From Medicago truncatula (taxonomy: Eukaryota > Streptophyta > Magnoliopsida > Fabales > Fabaceae): a stretch of 64,000 nt of DNA. The stretch spans positions 48,233,755 to 48,297,754 of the forward strand of contig NC_053048.1 of NCBI RefSeq assembly GCF_003473485.1, given 5' to 3'. The translations under genes were made by a program, and so were the position numbers. The stretch's first letter is position 1; every line of letters starts with the position of its first letter. A model generated the notes under the pieces. That model was not told where the DNA came from. It saw only the letters and a program-made list of their open reading frames with translations, and did not search any database. Below, in pieces: positions 45,480 to 57,381 of this stretch.

Positions 45480-47336
45480 ATGGTGGCTACAGATCACACC
45501 ACCAATGGTGTCCTCAATAGTTGGAAAGGAACAAAAACCTTCACATATCAACTTCTCACAGGTCGTTGGTTCATGTTATTTGCATCATCATTAATCATGT
45601 CTGTAGCAGGTGCAACATACATGTTTGGTCTATACTCAAACCAAATCAAAACCTCTTTATCCTATGACCAAACAACTCTAAACCTCCTTAGTTTCTTCAA
45701 AGACCTCGGTGCCAACGTTGGCGTCATCTCCGGTTTAATCAATGAAATCACACCACCTTGGGTTGTTCTCTTAACCGGTACCATCATGAATTTCTTTGGT
45801 TACTTCATGATATGGCTTTCCGTTACTAAAAAAATTCATACACCTAAAGTTTGGCAAATGTGTCTTTATATTTGCATTGGTGCAAATTCTCAAACTTTTA
45901 CTAACACAGGTGCTTTAGTTACTTGTGTTAAGAATTTCCCTAATAGTCGTGGTAGTGTTTTAGGTCTTTTAAAAGGTTATGTTGGTTTAAGTGGTGCTAT
46001 TATTACACAAATTTATCATAGTTTATATTATGGTGATAGTAATAATACTCAATCTCTTATTTTACTTATTGCTTGGCTTCCTGCTGCTGTTTCTTTTCTT
46101 TTTCTTCCAACTATTAGAATTTTGAAATTGAACAACATACAACAACAAAAGGAATATAAAGTTTTCTATAATCTTCTTTATATTTCACTTGGTCTTGCTT
46201 GTTTTCTCATGGTTTTGATCATACTCCAAAACATGTTAACTTTCTCAAGGATTGAGTATATTGGTGATGGAGTTTTTGTAATTTTGTTACTACTTCTTCC
46301 ACTTGTTGTGGTATTTAGAGAAGAAATCAAATTCAACACCCTTTTGAAGGATACTTCAATATCTCAATTGAAAGTAGTCACTGATGTCCCACTTCAGAAC
46401 ATGTCATCACACGAACAAGAAGCGGAAGTATCATCATCGTCAACAACTACAAATTCAGACAAGAAAAGTAGTTCTTGTTGGAGGACGATATTCAAACCTC
46501 CGAATAGAGGTGAAGACTACACAATTTTACAAGCTTTGTTTAGTATTGACATGTTAATTCTTTTCCTAGCAACAACTTTTGGTGTTGGTGGGACATTAAC
46601 AGCGATCGATAATTTGGGACAAATTGGTCATTCATTAGGGTACCCAAATAAAAGTACTACAACTTTTGTGTCGCTGGTAAGTATATGGAACTATCTAGGA
46701 CGGGTTGCGTCGGGTTATATCTCAGAGATTTTATTAACCAGATATAAAATCCCTCGTCCGTATCTGCTCACTTTTGTCATGCTTCTCTCTTGTGTTGGCC
46801 ACATTCTAATCGCGCTAGGTATTTCAAACTCTCTTTACTTTGCATCGGTGATTATTGGTTTTTGTTTTGGAGCTCAATGGCCATTGATGTTTGCAATCAT
46901 ATCCGAAATTTTTGGATTGAAATACTATTCAACTTTGTACAATTTTGGAGCTGTGGCAAGTCCTGTGGGATCTTATATATTCAATGTGAGAGTGGCTGGT
47001 TATTTATATGATAAAGAAGCTTTGAAACAATTGGAGGCCAAGGGACTTAGAAGACAAAAAGGGAAGGACTTAACTTGTGTTGGAGTAGAGTGTTATAGGA
47101 TGGCTTTTATTATAATTACAGCATCAACTTTAATTGGATGTTTTATTTCTTTTATTTTGGTGCTTAGGACTAGAAAATTTTACAAAGGGGATATATATGA
47201 AAAGTATAGGGAGGAATTTGAAGCAGCAGAGACTCAAATGAGGATTGTAAAAACTGGTGATGGTGTGTCTGAAAGTGAAGACCCCGGCAACGCAACGTTA
47301 GGCGCTGTCGGGGTTACTCGTAGTCTCCCAGGGTAA
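45480..47336 (+). CDS. Nodulin-like / NFD4-type major facilitator transporter
   Basis: A single intronless frame from ATG 45480 gives 618 residues. The frame is open a little further up (to 45453), but only with a GTG, so the ATG is chosen. A nodulin-like domain starts near residue 28 ([20 protein letters not shown]) and spans six hydrophobic segments. A Ser/Thr-rich soluble loop (about 305-345) follows, then a second MFS half from about 350 ([20 protein letters not shown], then [21 protein letters not shown]). About twelve membrane segments in all. The C-terminal 60 residues are hydrophilic and end in VGVTRSLPG. Plant relatives include NUCLEAR FUSION DEFECTIVE 4 and nodulin-like proteins; substrates are mostly unknown. 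Complete, with no obvious defect. Confidence 0.93.
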   Translation: MVATDHTTNGVLNSWKGTKTFTYQLLTGRWFMLFASSLIMSVAGATYMFGLYSNQIKTSLSYDQTTLNLLSFFKDLGANVGVISGLINEITPPWVVLLTGTIMNFFGYFMIWLSVTKKIHTPKVWQMCLYICIGANSQTFTNTGALVTCVKNFPNSRGSVLGLLKGYVGLSGAIITQIYHSLYYGDSNNTQSLILLIAWLPAAVSFLFLPTIRILKLNNIQQQKEYKVFYNLLYISLGLACFLMVLIILQNMLTFSRIEYIGDGVFVILLLLLPLVVVFREEIKFNTLLKDTSISQLKVVTDVPLQNMSSHEQEAEVSSSSTTTNSDKKSSSCWRTIFKPPNRGEDYTILQALFSIDMLILFLATTFGVGGTLTAIDNLGQIGHSLGYPNKSTTTFVSLVSIWNYLGRVASGYISEILLTRYKIPRPYLLTFVMLLSCVGHILIALGISNSLYFASVIIGFCFGAQWPLMFAIISEIFGLKYYSTLYNFGAVASPVGSYIFNVRVAGYLYDKEALKQLEAKGLRRQKGKDLTCVGVECYRMAFIIITASTLIGCFISFILVLRTRKFYKGDIYEKYREEFEAAETQMRIVKTGDGVSESEDPGNATLGAVGVTRSLPG

Positions 47337-48015
47337 GGACATGTTAGTGTAAAGAATTGATCCGATCAAAGTTTAAAATATGGTTAAAGACATGTATGAT
47401 TTGTCTCAATTTTGTGTTCGCCCCTTGCCTAGATCTGAAAGAGAAATGTACTTCGGTCGTAATATTTATACATTGGTGTATGCCCCTTTTTAAAAAACAA
47501 TAGAATAAAGTGTGTTTTCTTGGATGATTGGTTTAATTTGCGATATATATAGTGAAATTATGATATATAGTCGGATGTCATGATCGGGGTTCGAACTCCG
47601 GTACCTTCATTTTGTGTGTGTGAGTTCGTCTATCTAAAAAAAATTATGATATATAGTTATGTGCTTTTTTTGTAAAAAAAAAGTTATTTGTATTTTTTAT
47701 TTTTTTTTTACTGTTATGTGGTGATTGAATTAGTGTAACTTTTAGTGGCACCCAAGATATATAAGTATTTAAAATATTTTTTGAGGAAAAATATCGTATT
47801 TAGAAACTACTAAGAAATTATGGCTGAAGTTAAGTTATACCATTGTCTAAGAAACTCAATTATAGGCTTAAGAATCAACTCTCTTTTATTGAAGTCAAAC
47901 ATAATTCTTTGCAACGTGCAATCAAACAGATATTTAATCATGAGTTAAGATTCTCCATTTTCATTTTGAGATCAATAATGTCGATTAAGAAAGCTAAAAA
48001 CATGTTAAAGTTGCG
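47337..48015. other. 3' region of the MFS gene with a SINE piece
   Basis: After the 3' UTR, a truncated SINE on the + strand lies at about 47570-47643 (CGGGGTTCGAACTCCGG, then GAGTTCGTCTATC and a short A-tail). The rest is AT-rich spacer. Confidence 0.5.
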
Positions 48016-49116
48016 GTGAGGTCTATCTTACCCTCTCTTGTTTAGAGGGTAATTTATCCTCTCATGATATCAATCAATCAAAATGTAATATACATAGGTA
48101 ATATTAAATGTCAAATAAATGAGTAGATTTTTTCTAAAAATAAAAGAGTTAATCTTAATTTTTTTTTTGAAGGAGAGTAAATCTTAATCATAAGGTAACT
48201 TTTAATACTTTTAATTTTTATTCAATTTTTTTTTTAAACAACAAATGATTTTTTTTTTATATTAAGGTGTTCAATCTTAATTAATTTACACTACAAGACT
48301 TATAACAATTAAAATTTTACATCAAATTTCTTTCATCTGGATGTCCTTAAATTTATCATTTACATTCATAAAATTTTTTTCCATTTCAGAACCCCAAACG
48401 TGAGAACAAAAACATCTCATTCTTTCAAATTTCTTGTTCTTTATTCTTCCATATTGATCAATTTTTGTTTCTTTTTCATTCTACTTCCCATTTTGATTGT
48501 TCAATTTTGTCGTTCAAAATTGCCGTAATTTCCAATTATCGTGAGAATTGTCGTTGTTTCTAGAACCGCGTCAGATATCGTGACTTATTTTTTTATTTAA
48601 GCAGCCAACCTAATAAAATCTGTTAACACGCATAGATCTGTCTCACTATCAACAAAAGCCTTTAAGTCAAAATAAAAGAACAAAAACCTCATCACATAAC
48701 CATTTCAGCAACAACCAACAAAAAATGTTAGCAAACTCCCACAACATCACAGCGGCAACACCTGCTAGAAGCCCTCAAAGTACAACAGATGATTTACTCA
48801 ATTGTTATAATTAACTACCTCACAACCAAGAAAAATCAAATCAAAAAGAAAAATCAAGTCATCATACCTGACGTTGTACTAGAAATAAAGACAATTCTCA
48901 CGATATTTGAAATCATGACGATTCTCACGAAAATTGAAAAATGCGACAGTTGTAAACGACAAAATTGAACAATCAAAATGGGAGGAATAAATTTTATGAA
49001 TATAACTGATAAATTTAAGGACATTCAGATGAAAGAAATTTGATGTGAAATTTTAATTGTTCTAAGCCAGTCTTGTAGTGTAAATTAATTAAGATTGAAC
49101 ACCTAAATATAATTAA

Positions 49117-49628
49117 GACAATATTACATTATGAGTCCTTTATCTTATTTATTTGTAACACTTTGGTCCTTTGTCTTTATTTTTTCCCATTTAGGTCCTT
49201 TATCTCTCTTAAAAGAACATATACATCTTTTTTCGCATTTTTTTTTATTAAAAAATACATAATTTTATTTTTAAAAATATATTTTTATTAAAACTGAAAC
49301 AAAATCCAAAAATATGATGAAGATGTTCATCATCTTCATCTTCTTCCTTTGAATCTTCATCATCTTCTTTAAATAAAAAAAATTCTACTAAAATATATCT
49401 CCAAATATCGTGAATTAATGTTATATTCACCTCAAATCTTATTTTAAACACAAAAATCAAAACCTTAATTTCACAAATGTTGCAAGGCGGATGATGGAGG
49501 CTTAGTCTCTAGCGGAAGGGTTAGGCTTTACGAAAGTTAAGATTGTTCTGGAAACAACAAAATTGATGTGCAAATCTGCTATCAATTTTGGGGTAAGTTT
49601 TATGTCGGGCTTGAATATTGAGTTAGAA

Positions 49629-49680
<52 letters not shown>

Positions 49681-50062
49681 TACAGCGTGACAATTTATAT
49701 AACTAATTTTTTTTTTATGAAACTAAATCTCTTTCTCTATAGGGGTTTGATTTTTGTGTTTAAAAGAAGATTTGAGGTGAATATAACATTAATTCATGAT
49801 ATTTGGAGATATATTTGTGTAGAAATTTTTTTGATTCAAAGGAAGAAGATGAAGATGATGAACATCTTCATCATATTTCTGGATTTGTTTCATTTTTAAT
49901 AAAAAGATATTTTAAAAAATAAAATTATGTATTTTTTTTAATAAAAAAAAGGATGTATATGTGCTTTTATAAGAGATAAAAGACTTAAGCGGAAAAAAAT
50001 AAAGATAAAGGACCCAAGTGTAACAAATAAATAAGATAAAGGATCTCTAATGTAATCATGTC
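49117..50062. mobile_element. MULE-type MITE nested in the foldback element
   Basis: The near-perfect palindrome opens GACAATATTACATTATGAG and closes with its approximate complement. Flanks TATAATTAA at 49108-49116 and 50063-50071 are an exact 9-bp target duplication. An expanded AAT microsatellite (49629-49680) sits in the central spacer. The short open frames in it are arms of the palindrome, not genes. Confidence 0.9.
49629..49680. repeat. (AAT)n microsatellite in the MITE spacer
   Basis: About 17 AAT units. The corresponding spacer in copy 1 has only about seven ATT units (650-672), so the tract changed length after the copies split. Confidence 0.95.
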
Positions 50063-50867
50063 TATAATTAAATAAAAATTAAAAGTTTTAAAAGTTACCT
50101 TATGATTATAATTGATTCTTTTTTTAGAAAAAATTGACTCATTTATGACATTTAATGTTGCTAATGTATATTACATTTTGATTGGTTGATATCATGAGAA
50201 GGTAAAATACCCTCTAAATAAGAGAGGGTAATCTAGAAAAAACCTTACATAAATATTTCAGAAGTCAATGAGAAATAACAAGCCAAAATTGTAATTCTAC
50301 CAACTAAACAATTTTTTTTTTCACATGTGGCCAATGGTTAAGAATAAATGCAAGATCAACAATCTTTAATCTCATCTATATATAGAAAATGAAAAAGAAA
50401 TTATAATATTTGTTGATTTTAGAACCATATAATGTGAAATTCGAGTTCGACCAATGAAGGAAATTAAAATTTGGCCAAATATTATTCCTACGCTATTAGC
50501 TATCAAACTTCTAACACATTTTTCACGTTCACACATGTTGAAATTTGCACAATGCGCAACAATGACATGAAAATTTTGCTGGACTTCTCTATAGATCTTA
50601 GTGGAATTGGAGAAGACATAACCGTTATTTGCAAACAAAAGTAGGTTGGTTCACAAGATCATTCATTCATAGAAAAAAAAATCCAAATTTTGACGACTTT
50701 GGGGCGTAATATGTCTAGCAACCTAAGGTGTTGTTTTTCAAGGCTTGGAAACAAGGTTAAAGATCTACATCAAGATCTAAGTTGTGACCAGATTCTTTTT
50801 CAAATAAATAAGATCAACATTTTTTAAAATATATTTGAGGCTTGAGCCCTCCCTCTTTGTGAAGATA

Positions 50868-52450
50868 TTTTTTTTTTTAACAAACCAAAATGAAATTATA
50901 TAACCAAATCAAAAAGCAGTTCACACGCATAAGGTGTGCCTAGGAATCTACTTCGGTACAACAGAGTATGCCAGTAATGAAAAGTAAAAACACAAGAGCT
51001 TAGTCAATGCCCAAACAAGTTAAAGAGCTTGACCACCACATATGCGTGCCAAAAACAAACATGACATTGTTGGCTTTCAGCCACCCTAGAGATAACAATT
51101 TAACCTTGTCTAACAGGCAAGGAACTAAAGTTACAACATTATTGAACAACCGGTTGTTTCGTTCGTTCCAGACAACCCAAATACACATAAGCCAAATTAG
51201 CTGTAGGAATGAACATTTAGCTTTACCAGGACCTGTCATCAAAGTAAATTGTAAAAAATGATCGGAAATATTATCAGAATCGACCCCCACAAAACCAATC
51301 CATTCACGCACATGCTGCCATAACGATGCAAAAGTTGTGCAATTAAGAAATATGTGTTCGGCCGTTTCAACGTGGTCACAACCTGAAACACAATAAGATG
51401 CTGATGTTGGTATAACTCCGCGAATAGCCAGGTTGGTTTTCATTGGTAAGCGATCCTGAATGAGCCGCCAAGCAAAAACCGATACCTTCAAAGGAACCTG
51501 ATGATGTCACACCAACTCCAAATGTGTGTTCATACTGGGAGTAGCACCGTTTGTCAACAAATCATAAGCACCACTCACAGTGTAACCCCCACCAGGATCC
51601 GGGGTCCACACCCATTTATCTGAAACATGAGGAAAAACAGAGACATCAAATAGTAAAGTCCTACACTCCTCTAATAATTCCTCCTCCCACGCCCACAACC
51701 TGCATCGCCACCTCCACCCCTCCCCACCATGCATAAGACCAAGGGAGAACAAATTAGCCACTGTGGCATTTTTGTTCTCAACTAACGTAAATAACCGAGG
51801 AAACTGCACGCAAAGCAGGGAACCCCCAATCCACCTATGAGTCCAAAACAACGTTTCATCCCCATCTCCCACCCTCCTCAACACACTATTACCGAACCAG
51901 CCATCACCCATGTCGCCATCCCCATCACGAATCCTCCCTACCTCCTGCCAACAATAAGAACCACTTCGTCCCCCAACCTCCAAACCTCCAACCTCCCACC
52001 TACCTCGCCATATCGGGCGACTAAAACATGGTACCACAAACCTTCTCTATCCACTAACATCCTCCAACACCATTTCCCTAGTAAAGCAAAATTAAACTCC
52101 TTCAACTTCCTGACCCCAACCCTCCTTTCTCCTCTTTAGAACATACAGTATTCCAACCTATCCAAGTAATTTTTCTAAGGTCCTCACTCACCCCCCCCCC
52201 CCCCCAAAAAAAAAAAAAAATTATTAAATAAAGATTCAATGGAAGAGATTATACCTTACGAAGCTTTGAAGAAGGAAAGGGCATAGACATACAGAGAAGT
52301 CAGAACCGATTTAAGGAGGATCAAGCGACCACCAAAGGAGAGAAATCGGCTATTTCAACCCGACAATCTAGATTTAATGCGATTCACCAATATCTGTTGA
52401 ATCTTAAAACTTGTTCCTCTAAAAGGAAATTTGATAAGCCGGGTTGATTG
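50868..52450 (-). pseudogene. 3' part of an L1-type LINE (reverse transcriptase and zf-RVT remnants)
   Basis: Read on the minus strand, 52450-52250 carries decayed reverse-transcriptase C-terminal sequence (SLWWSLDPP and CLCPF-type words). 52037-51507 continues with GDGDETLFWTHRWIGGSLL, typical of the segment after the RT domain. 51491-51000 carries the zinc-binding zf-RVT domain (VFAWRLIQDRLPMKTNL, CDHVETAEHIFLNC, WVVWNERNNRLF). A stop and frame change separate the last two blocks, and homopolymer runs (C 52191-52205, A 52206-52220) interrupt the frame. The A-tail is the T-run at 50868-50878. The element is 5'-truncated and dead. Confidence 0.9.
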
Positions 52451-52767
52451 GTGCATGTTTAGAATCACGATAAATTTAATTTTTTTTAGAGAATGATAAG
52501 TTTAAAATTTAATTTTGTTCAAATAAGATTTTGTCAAGATCATTTATCACAATTTATGTTAAACTCACGGTCAATGCAAACAAACACTAATTTTCCTTTG
52601 TATTATCGTGGAAGCTGAATTTGATATTTATTTTTTATGTGTATCCACGTGAGGCACAATCAAAATTCCTCGCCATTACCTCAATTTAATTATTTAAACT
52701 TCCAGTAATGTGCTATTTGCACAAACCATGTGTGTGTCTGTGTATTGATTTGTTTTGTTAGATGGAG

Positions 52768-52937
52768 AATTGCTCTTCTCCCATCTGTTTTTGTTCATTT
52801 TTATTATATGTGAGTTAACTTACGCTGCTGAAATATACATATATGTGAGTTAACTCACGTGAAAAATACATTTACCTGAGTTAACTCACGTTCAACTATT
52901 TGATGGAAATGAGAAAAAACATGGGAGAAGAGCAATT
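52768..52937. repeat. Small foldback element with three GAGTTAACTC-type palindromes
   Basis: The ends AATTGCTCTTCTCCCAT (left) and ATGGGAGAAGAGCAATT (right) are perfect complements over 17 bp. Between them TGAGTTAACTTACG, TGAGTTAACTCACGTG and TGAGTTAACTCACG occur at about 52810, 52842 and 52873. The target duplication is not clear. It lies just upstream of the truncated end of the LINE. Confidence 0.75.
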
Positions 52938-55900
52938 ACCTATCTGGTAAGTAATGGTTGGGAAAGAGGTCCGTACGTTGTCCAAACGAAAATGGTCGTA
53001 ACTTGCTTCACATGGGGAACAAAACAAACACTATAACAGGACTGACAGACATGATGAAACACACCATCCAACCAAGTCCATATGTCATGTTCAGAAACAA
53101 ACCCCTCGTTTCCACTTAGGAGTAGAAGTTGCATTCCATGACCATCGTGTACACCCCTCCAAGTATAACTAGGTTTGTTTCTTATAATGGCATTATTAAG
53201 AATATCTTTGTTTGCATATTATCTAGTCTCTAAATTTGCTTGGCCATTGGCCAACATATCTTTGTTGAAAGGCTCATTTACATGATAATATGACAATAGT
53301 TCTTATTAGATGACACTGTAAAATAGTTTCATGCCACGAGTATAAATTATAAAACTTATTTATAACCCGATAGTTATAATGTTCATTAAACTCATCCAAA
53401 GCATCAAGTTAATTAGGTGAGAGAATGAACCTAACATTTTAAGTTGGCAAAGATCAGTTTTAAGCCACATGAGAATATGGTAGTGATCAATTAGGATTTG
53501 TGCACAAGATATATATTTTGGTAGGGACCAAAATGTGAGTGTGATCATAATGATGTTGATAACTTATTTATGTCGTCTTCAAAACAAAGAACTCATTTAT
53601 ATCAAACCTTACGTGTTAAAAGTAGAATTCTAGTTCAATTTGGACATGCTCATATTTGGGTCAATTTGATATTGATCGCTTAGATTAGATTCAATTGGAT
53701 CAAATTCATTTTCAAAAGAATGTACCGAAACAAAAGTTGCCTAATGCCCCGTATGAAAAATAATCTTAATAACATTAACTTGTTGAAAATAATTTATATA
53801 TACAGGCTGTTACCAAAAAAAATAACAATATTTTGACCCTCTAAGAAAAAAAAATTGGCAAAAAACCAAAAATATACATAGGCAATCATATTTTCATTAT
53901 TTTCAGAAATATATATTTCATATTTTCTCCATCATAATTATTCACTTGAAAAGACTCATATCTTTTTTTAAAGAAATGTTAACTTGTGCCCTAAGGCACA
54001 TGTTAAGGTTCTAAAGATAAAAATTATATATCGTAAATTGTGCCAATTTATTTTTCACAAAATTGTAATTTAATGCTTGATCTTTATAAAAAATTAGAAA
54101 CCCTAACATATCTCATAAATGCACAAGTTAGCATGACTTATCCTCTTAGGGCAATATAAATGAACATGCAGTAAATGAATCAATCTCATTTGTTTTACCT
54201 CTATTAAAGTGAGAAATAAATCAACTAATTAAAATAAGAAAAATGTGCATTCAATACGTTGTCAAATTTTCTATTTTGTGATACAAGCATTGAATCCTTT
54301 TTTCTTTTTTTCTTTTTTAAAACAATTCATAAAAAATTCACGGAGGTTCGAAAGAAAAAAAATGATTCATAAAAAATTTACGGAAAAAAGAAAATTCATT
54401 TGAGTAAAATTCACGTGAAAATAATACAGTTCTCTTTTATTTTAATTAGTTGAATTATTTAAAGGAAAAGAAATCATATTTTTAATAGGATAAGGAAGTA
54501 AAATCCGCGTGAAAAAAAAAGTACCAAAACTAAAATCACAAGAAAAATAAAGGAAAGAAAATTTGATATAATATTAAATACAACTCTCTTTTATTTTAAT
54601 TAATTGACTTATTTATCACTTTAATTAAGATAAATTAAATGTAATATATTCATTTATTACTTCTTAACCAGTGCCCATGAGCACCGGTTAGCAGCACCCA
54701 TCTTCTTATTAGCACGTTAAAATGAACATAAATCTTTGAAAATAAAACTAAAATGTTTTCGCAAAGTAAAGGAGAGTTAAAGGAATCTAATTTGGACAAC
54801 TTAATGATCTTAAAATTTTAGTAAACTCTTTTTCGAGAAACTTGAATTCGGACAAATCGGTGATCTTGAACTTCATCAACCAAAAATCTAAATTTTTTAA
54901 GATTAACTTAAAACCATATACATCTTTAATGTGAAGACTTTCACGTGTATTATTTTATGTGATCATATGTGCCGCTGTAATGTAATGCATCCAATGCAAG
55001 AACAACAATTGAATACACCTCTTGGTGAATTGTCTTTATACTTAACTTCTTCTTGCCAAAAGTTAAAACAGAATGAAAATTATGTTACCACATCAACTAA
55101 GGTATCATTTAGTCAGACTTTTTTTCGGTCTAAAAACTACTTTAAAACAAAGTTAAAATAAAGCTCTTTAAGGAAAAAGCTAAAGTTGTTTTGTTTCTTT
55201 ATTTTGTTTTAGTTCTAAAGTTATTTTTAAGTTAAATGTTGTTTGGCAAAATATTGTACAAAACTTTGAATTTATTATTTTTTTTTCTGGTGTCCGGGAT
55301 TCGAACCCGCAACCTTGCATATATTTATACATTGTCTATATCAACTGAGCTAAGCTAAGGAATAGTTTGTTTTTTCTTTTCCAATTATACTGTATAACAA
55401 ATTTTGTTATAAGAATATCATATTTTTGGTGTCATTTAAAAATATAAAAATTAATATTATATGATATTATATTTGTTACATTGTTGGTGTCATTGAAAAA
55501 GATATGTTTAGTTTTTTCAATAAGAAAAATATATGCATAGTTTGTTACAATATAAATGTGTAAAATATATATATAAGTATAATTTTTTTAGGCATCTATA
55601 GTAGTACTTTTAATTAGTACACATTGCGCAATACTGAAAAAATTATACGCATTAGCGTAACAAAAAAAACAGACATTCAGACATAAAATATTACTCTAAA
55701 CGCTAATGTGTGTGTGTGTATTTGTGAGGTTGAAGAAAGGGAATAAAAATATTTGGTGTCATTCAATGACAACATGAATAAAAATATTTGTGAGGTTGTG
55801 ATAATTAAACGATATTAAAATTAAATATATAAGTGATAAAAAGATAATAAAATTCCTTCAAAAATAGATAATAAAATTAAATTGATTCTCCTTTAAAAAA

Positions 55901-56484
55901 AATTATATGGACCGGTTAAAAAAATTAAATGGAAGAAAAAAAACAAATTGAAATATAATATTAAAAAATAAAAGATAAGGTTGCATGCGTGAGTTGAAGA
56001 GAAGTGCTTGTGAAATAAATCACAGAGAAGTAGTTTTTTGAAATAGCATTCAATAACTTTTGGTTAAAGCTCATTTCATTCAATTTTATGTATTTTAAAA
56101 AAAGTACTTTTATTCGAAGATACTTTATTGATATTGTGTTTGACCTAACTTCTCCTTAAAAATGTAAAAAAGCTGAAAAAAAGTCGGGTCAAACGATACC
56201 TAAGGAATGAAGTCGAATATCGTTGTAAAGTCCTAAAAGAGACTTCTTGAATGTATTTATGATGATGTGAAGAAATTAGTTCGCTTAACACTATTCTTGT
56301 ACTTCGATTTTATGTGGCATAATAAAATAAAATAACCTGGTCATAATATATATGATTTTAAAAAGCTTGCCATTTTTTAAATTTTTCTTTAAAAAGTCAA
56401 AAAAATATCAAAGATGAGATGCATTCATTTAGCCCATTAACTTGGCTCATCCCTCGCATTTACCCAGTTGCATTATAATAAAAT
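52938..56484. other. Gene-poor AT-rich stretch
   Basis: Contains a small MITE at 53975-54134 (GTTAACTTGTGCCCTAAGG at the left; TGCACAAGTTAGCAT at the right), third or fourth of its family in the window, and a SINE at 55272-55362. The open frame at 52940-53134 has no recognisable family. Otherwise nothing supported. Confidence 0.4.
55272..55362 (-). mobile_element. tRNA-derived SINE piece
   Basis: On the minus strand CTTAGCTCAGTTGATATAG (A box) is followed by GCGGGTTCGAATCCCGGAC (B box) and an A-tail (T-run near 55277-55287). A shorter relative of the SINE at 42932-43064. Confidence 0.75.
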
Positions 56485-57381
56485 GGTTTAAATATAATAA
56501 TCGTTCATATAATTTAATCCAGTTTTAATTTTCATCTTGTAAAAAAAAAATTGAAATTCATCCCTGTAAAAAAAAAAATTGTATGAAAAAGGTCTCTGGC
56601 TCTACTTCATGTATGACTTGGCAGTTGCTGTCTGTGCAACTTTTGCCATGTGGCGCTGACGTAACAGTCCACACAATTAAAAAAAAATTCTGAAAATTAT
56701 TTTTTAAAATTTAGAAAATCTGTAAATAAATTTAAAAATTATAAAAAATTTCCGAAAAAAAACTTTGAAAATTAAAATTCTCGAAAACTTAACTTTTTGA
56801 CAAAAAAAACTATTAAAATTAAAAATTGTGAAAATTAAATTTTTGAAAAATAGATTTTTTTAATTTGAAAATAATGACAATTATATTTTCAAAATTTATA
56901 ATTTTTGATAATAAATTATAAATTTTAAAAAAAAATTCTAATTTCTTGTTCTTTTACCAAAATTTAATTTTTTTTTAAAAAAATATTCAGATAAAATCAA
57001 AGTACAACAATAGTGTTAAGCGAACTAATTTCTTTTGAAAAAATTAATTTTATTATGCCAGATAAAAATAGTGTTAAATGTACTTCAAAAAAATTAATTT
57101 TATTTTGAAAATTATACAAAAAAAAAATCAGAAAATTATTTTAATATTTCAAAATTTATTTTCAGAATTTTTATATTGTTTTTTAAATTTATTTTCATAT
57201 TTTTTAAATTTAATATTATGTGGCACGCCACGTGGCCAAAACCATGCCAAATCAGCTGAATAGTGGGGCCAGAGACCTTTTTCAAACAAAAAAGATTTTT
57301 ACAGGGATGTATTTAAAAAAAAATTAAGGGACGAAAATCAAAACTGGACCAAATTATAGGGACGATTATCATATTTAAGCC
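56485..57381. mobile_element. 0.9-kb MULE-type element
   Basis: The ends GGTTTAAATATAATAATCG and (complement) GGCTTAAATATGATAATCG open inverted repeats of more than 100 bp, including AAAAAGGTCTCTGGC. Flanks TAATAAAAT (56476-56484) and TAAAAAAAT (57382-57390) are a 9-bp duplication with one difference. The interior is very AT-rich and non-coding. Confidence 0.8.

Larger units (their letters stand above)
48016..50248. mobile_element. Foldback element with nested MULE-type MITE, copy 2 (complete)
   Basis: The outer arms (about 48016-48262 and 50063-50248) are long inverted repeats containing ACCCTCTCTTGTTTAGAGGG and CTCATGATATCAATCAATC. The inner part 48264-49104 is itself palindromic, opening AAGGTGTTCAATC. 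A 946-bp MITE (49117-50062) is inserted in the right arm with an exact 9-bp duplication TATAATTAA. The composite is the inverted equivalent of copy 1 (357-1655). The outer target duplication could not be defined. No transposase. Confidence 0.85.

Noticed and set aside
52940-53134. 64-residue minus frame as a small gene
   Set aside because: No recognisable family, splice context or start support.
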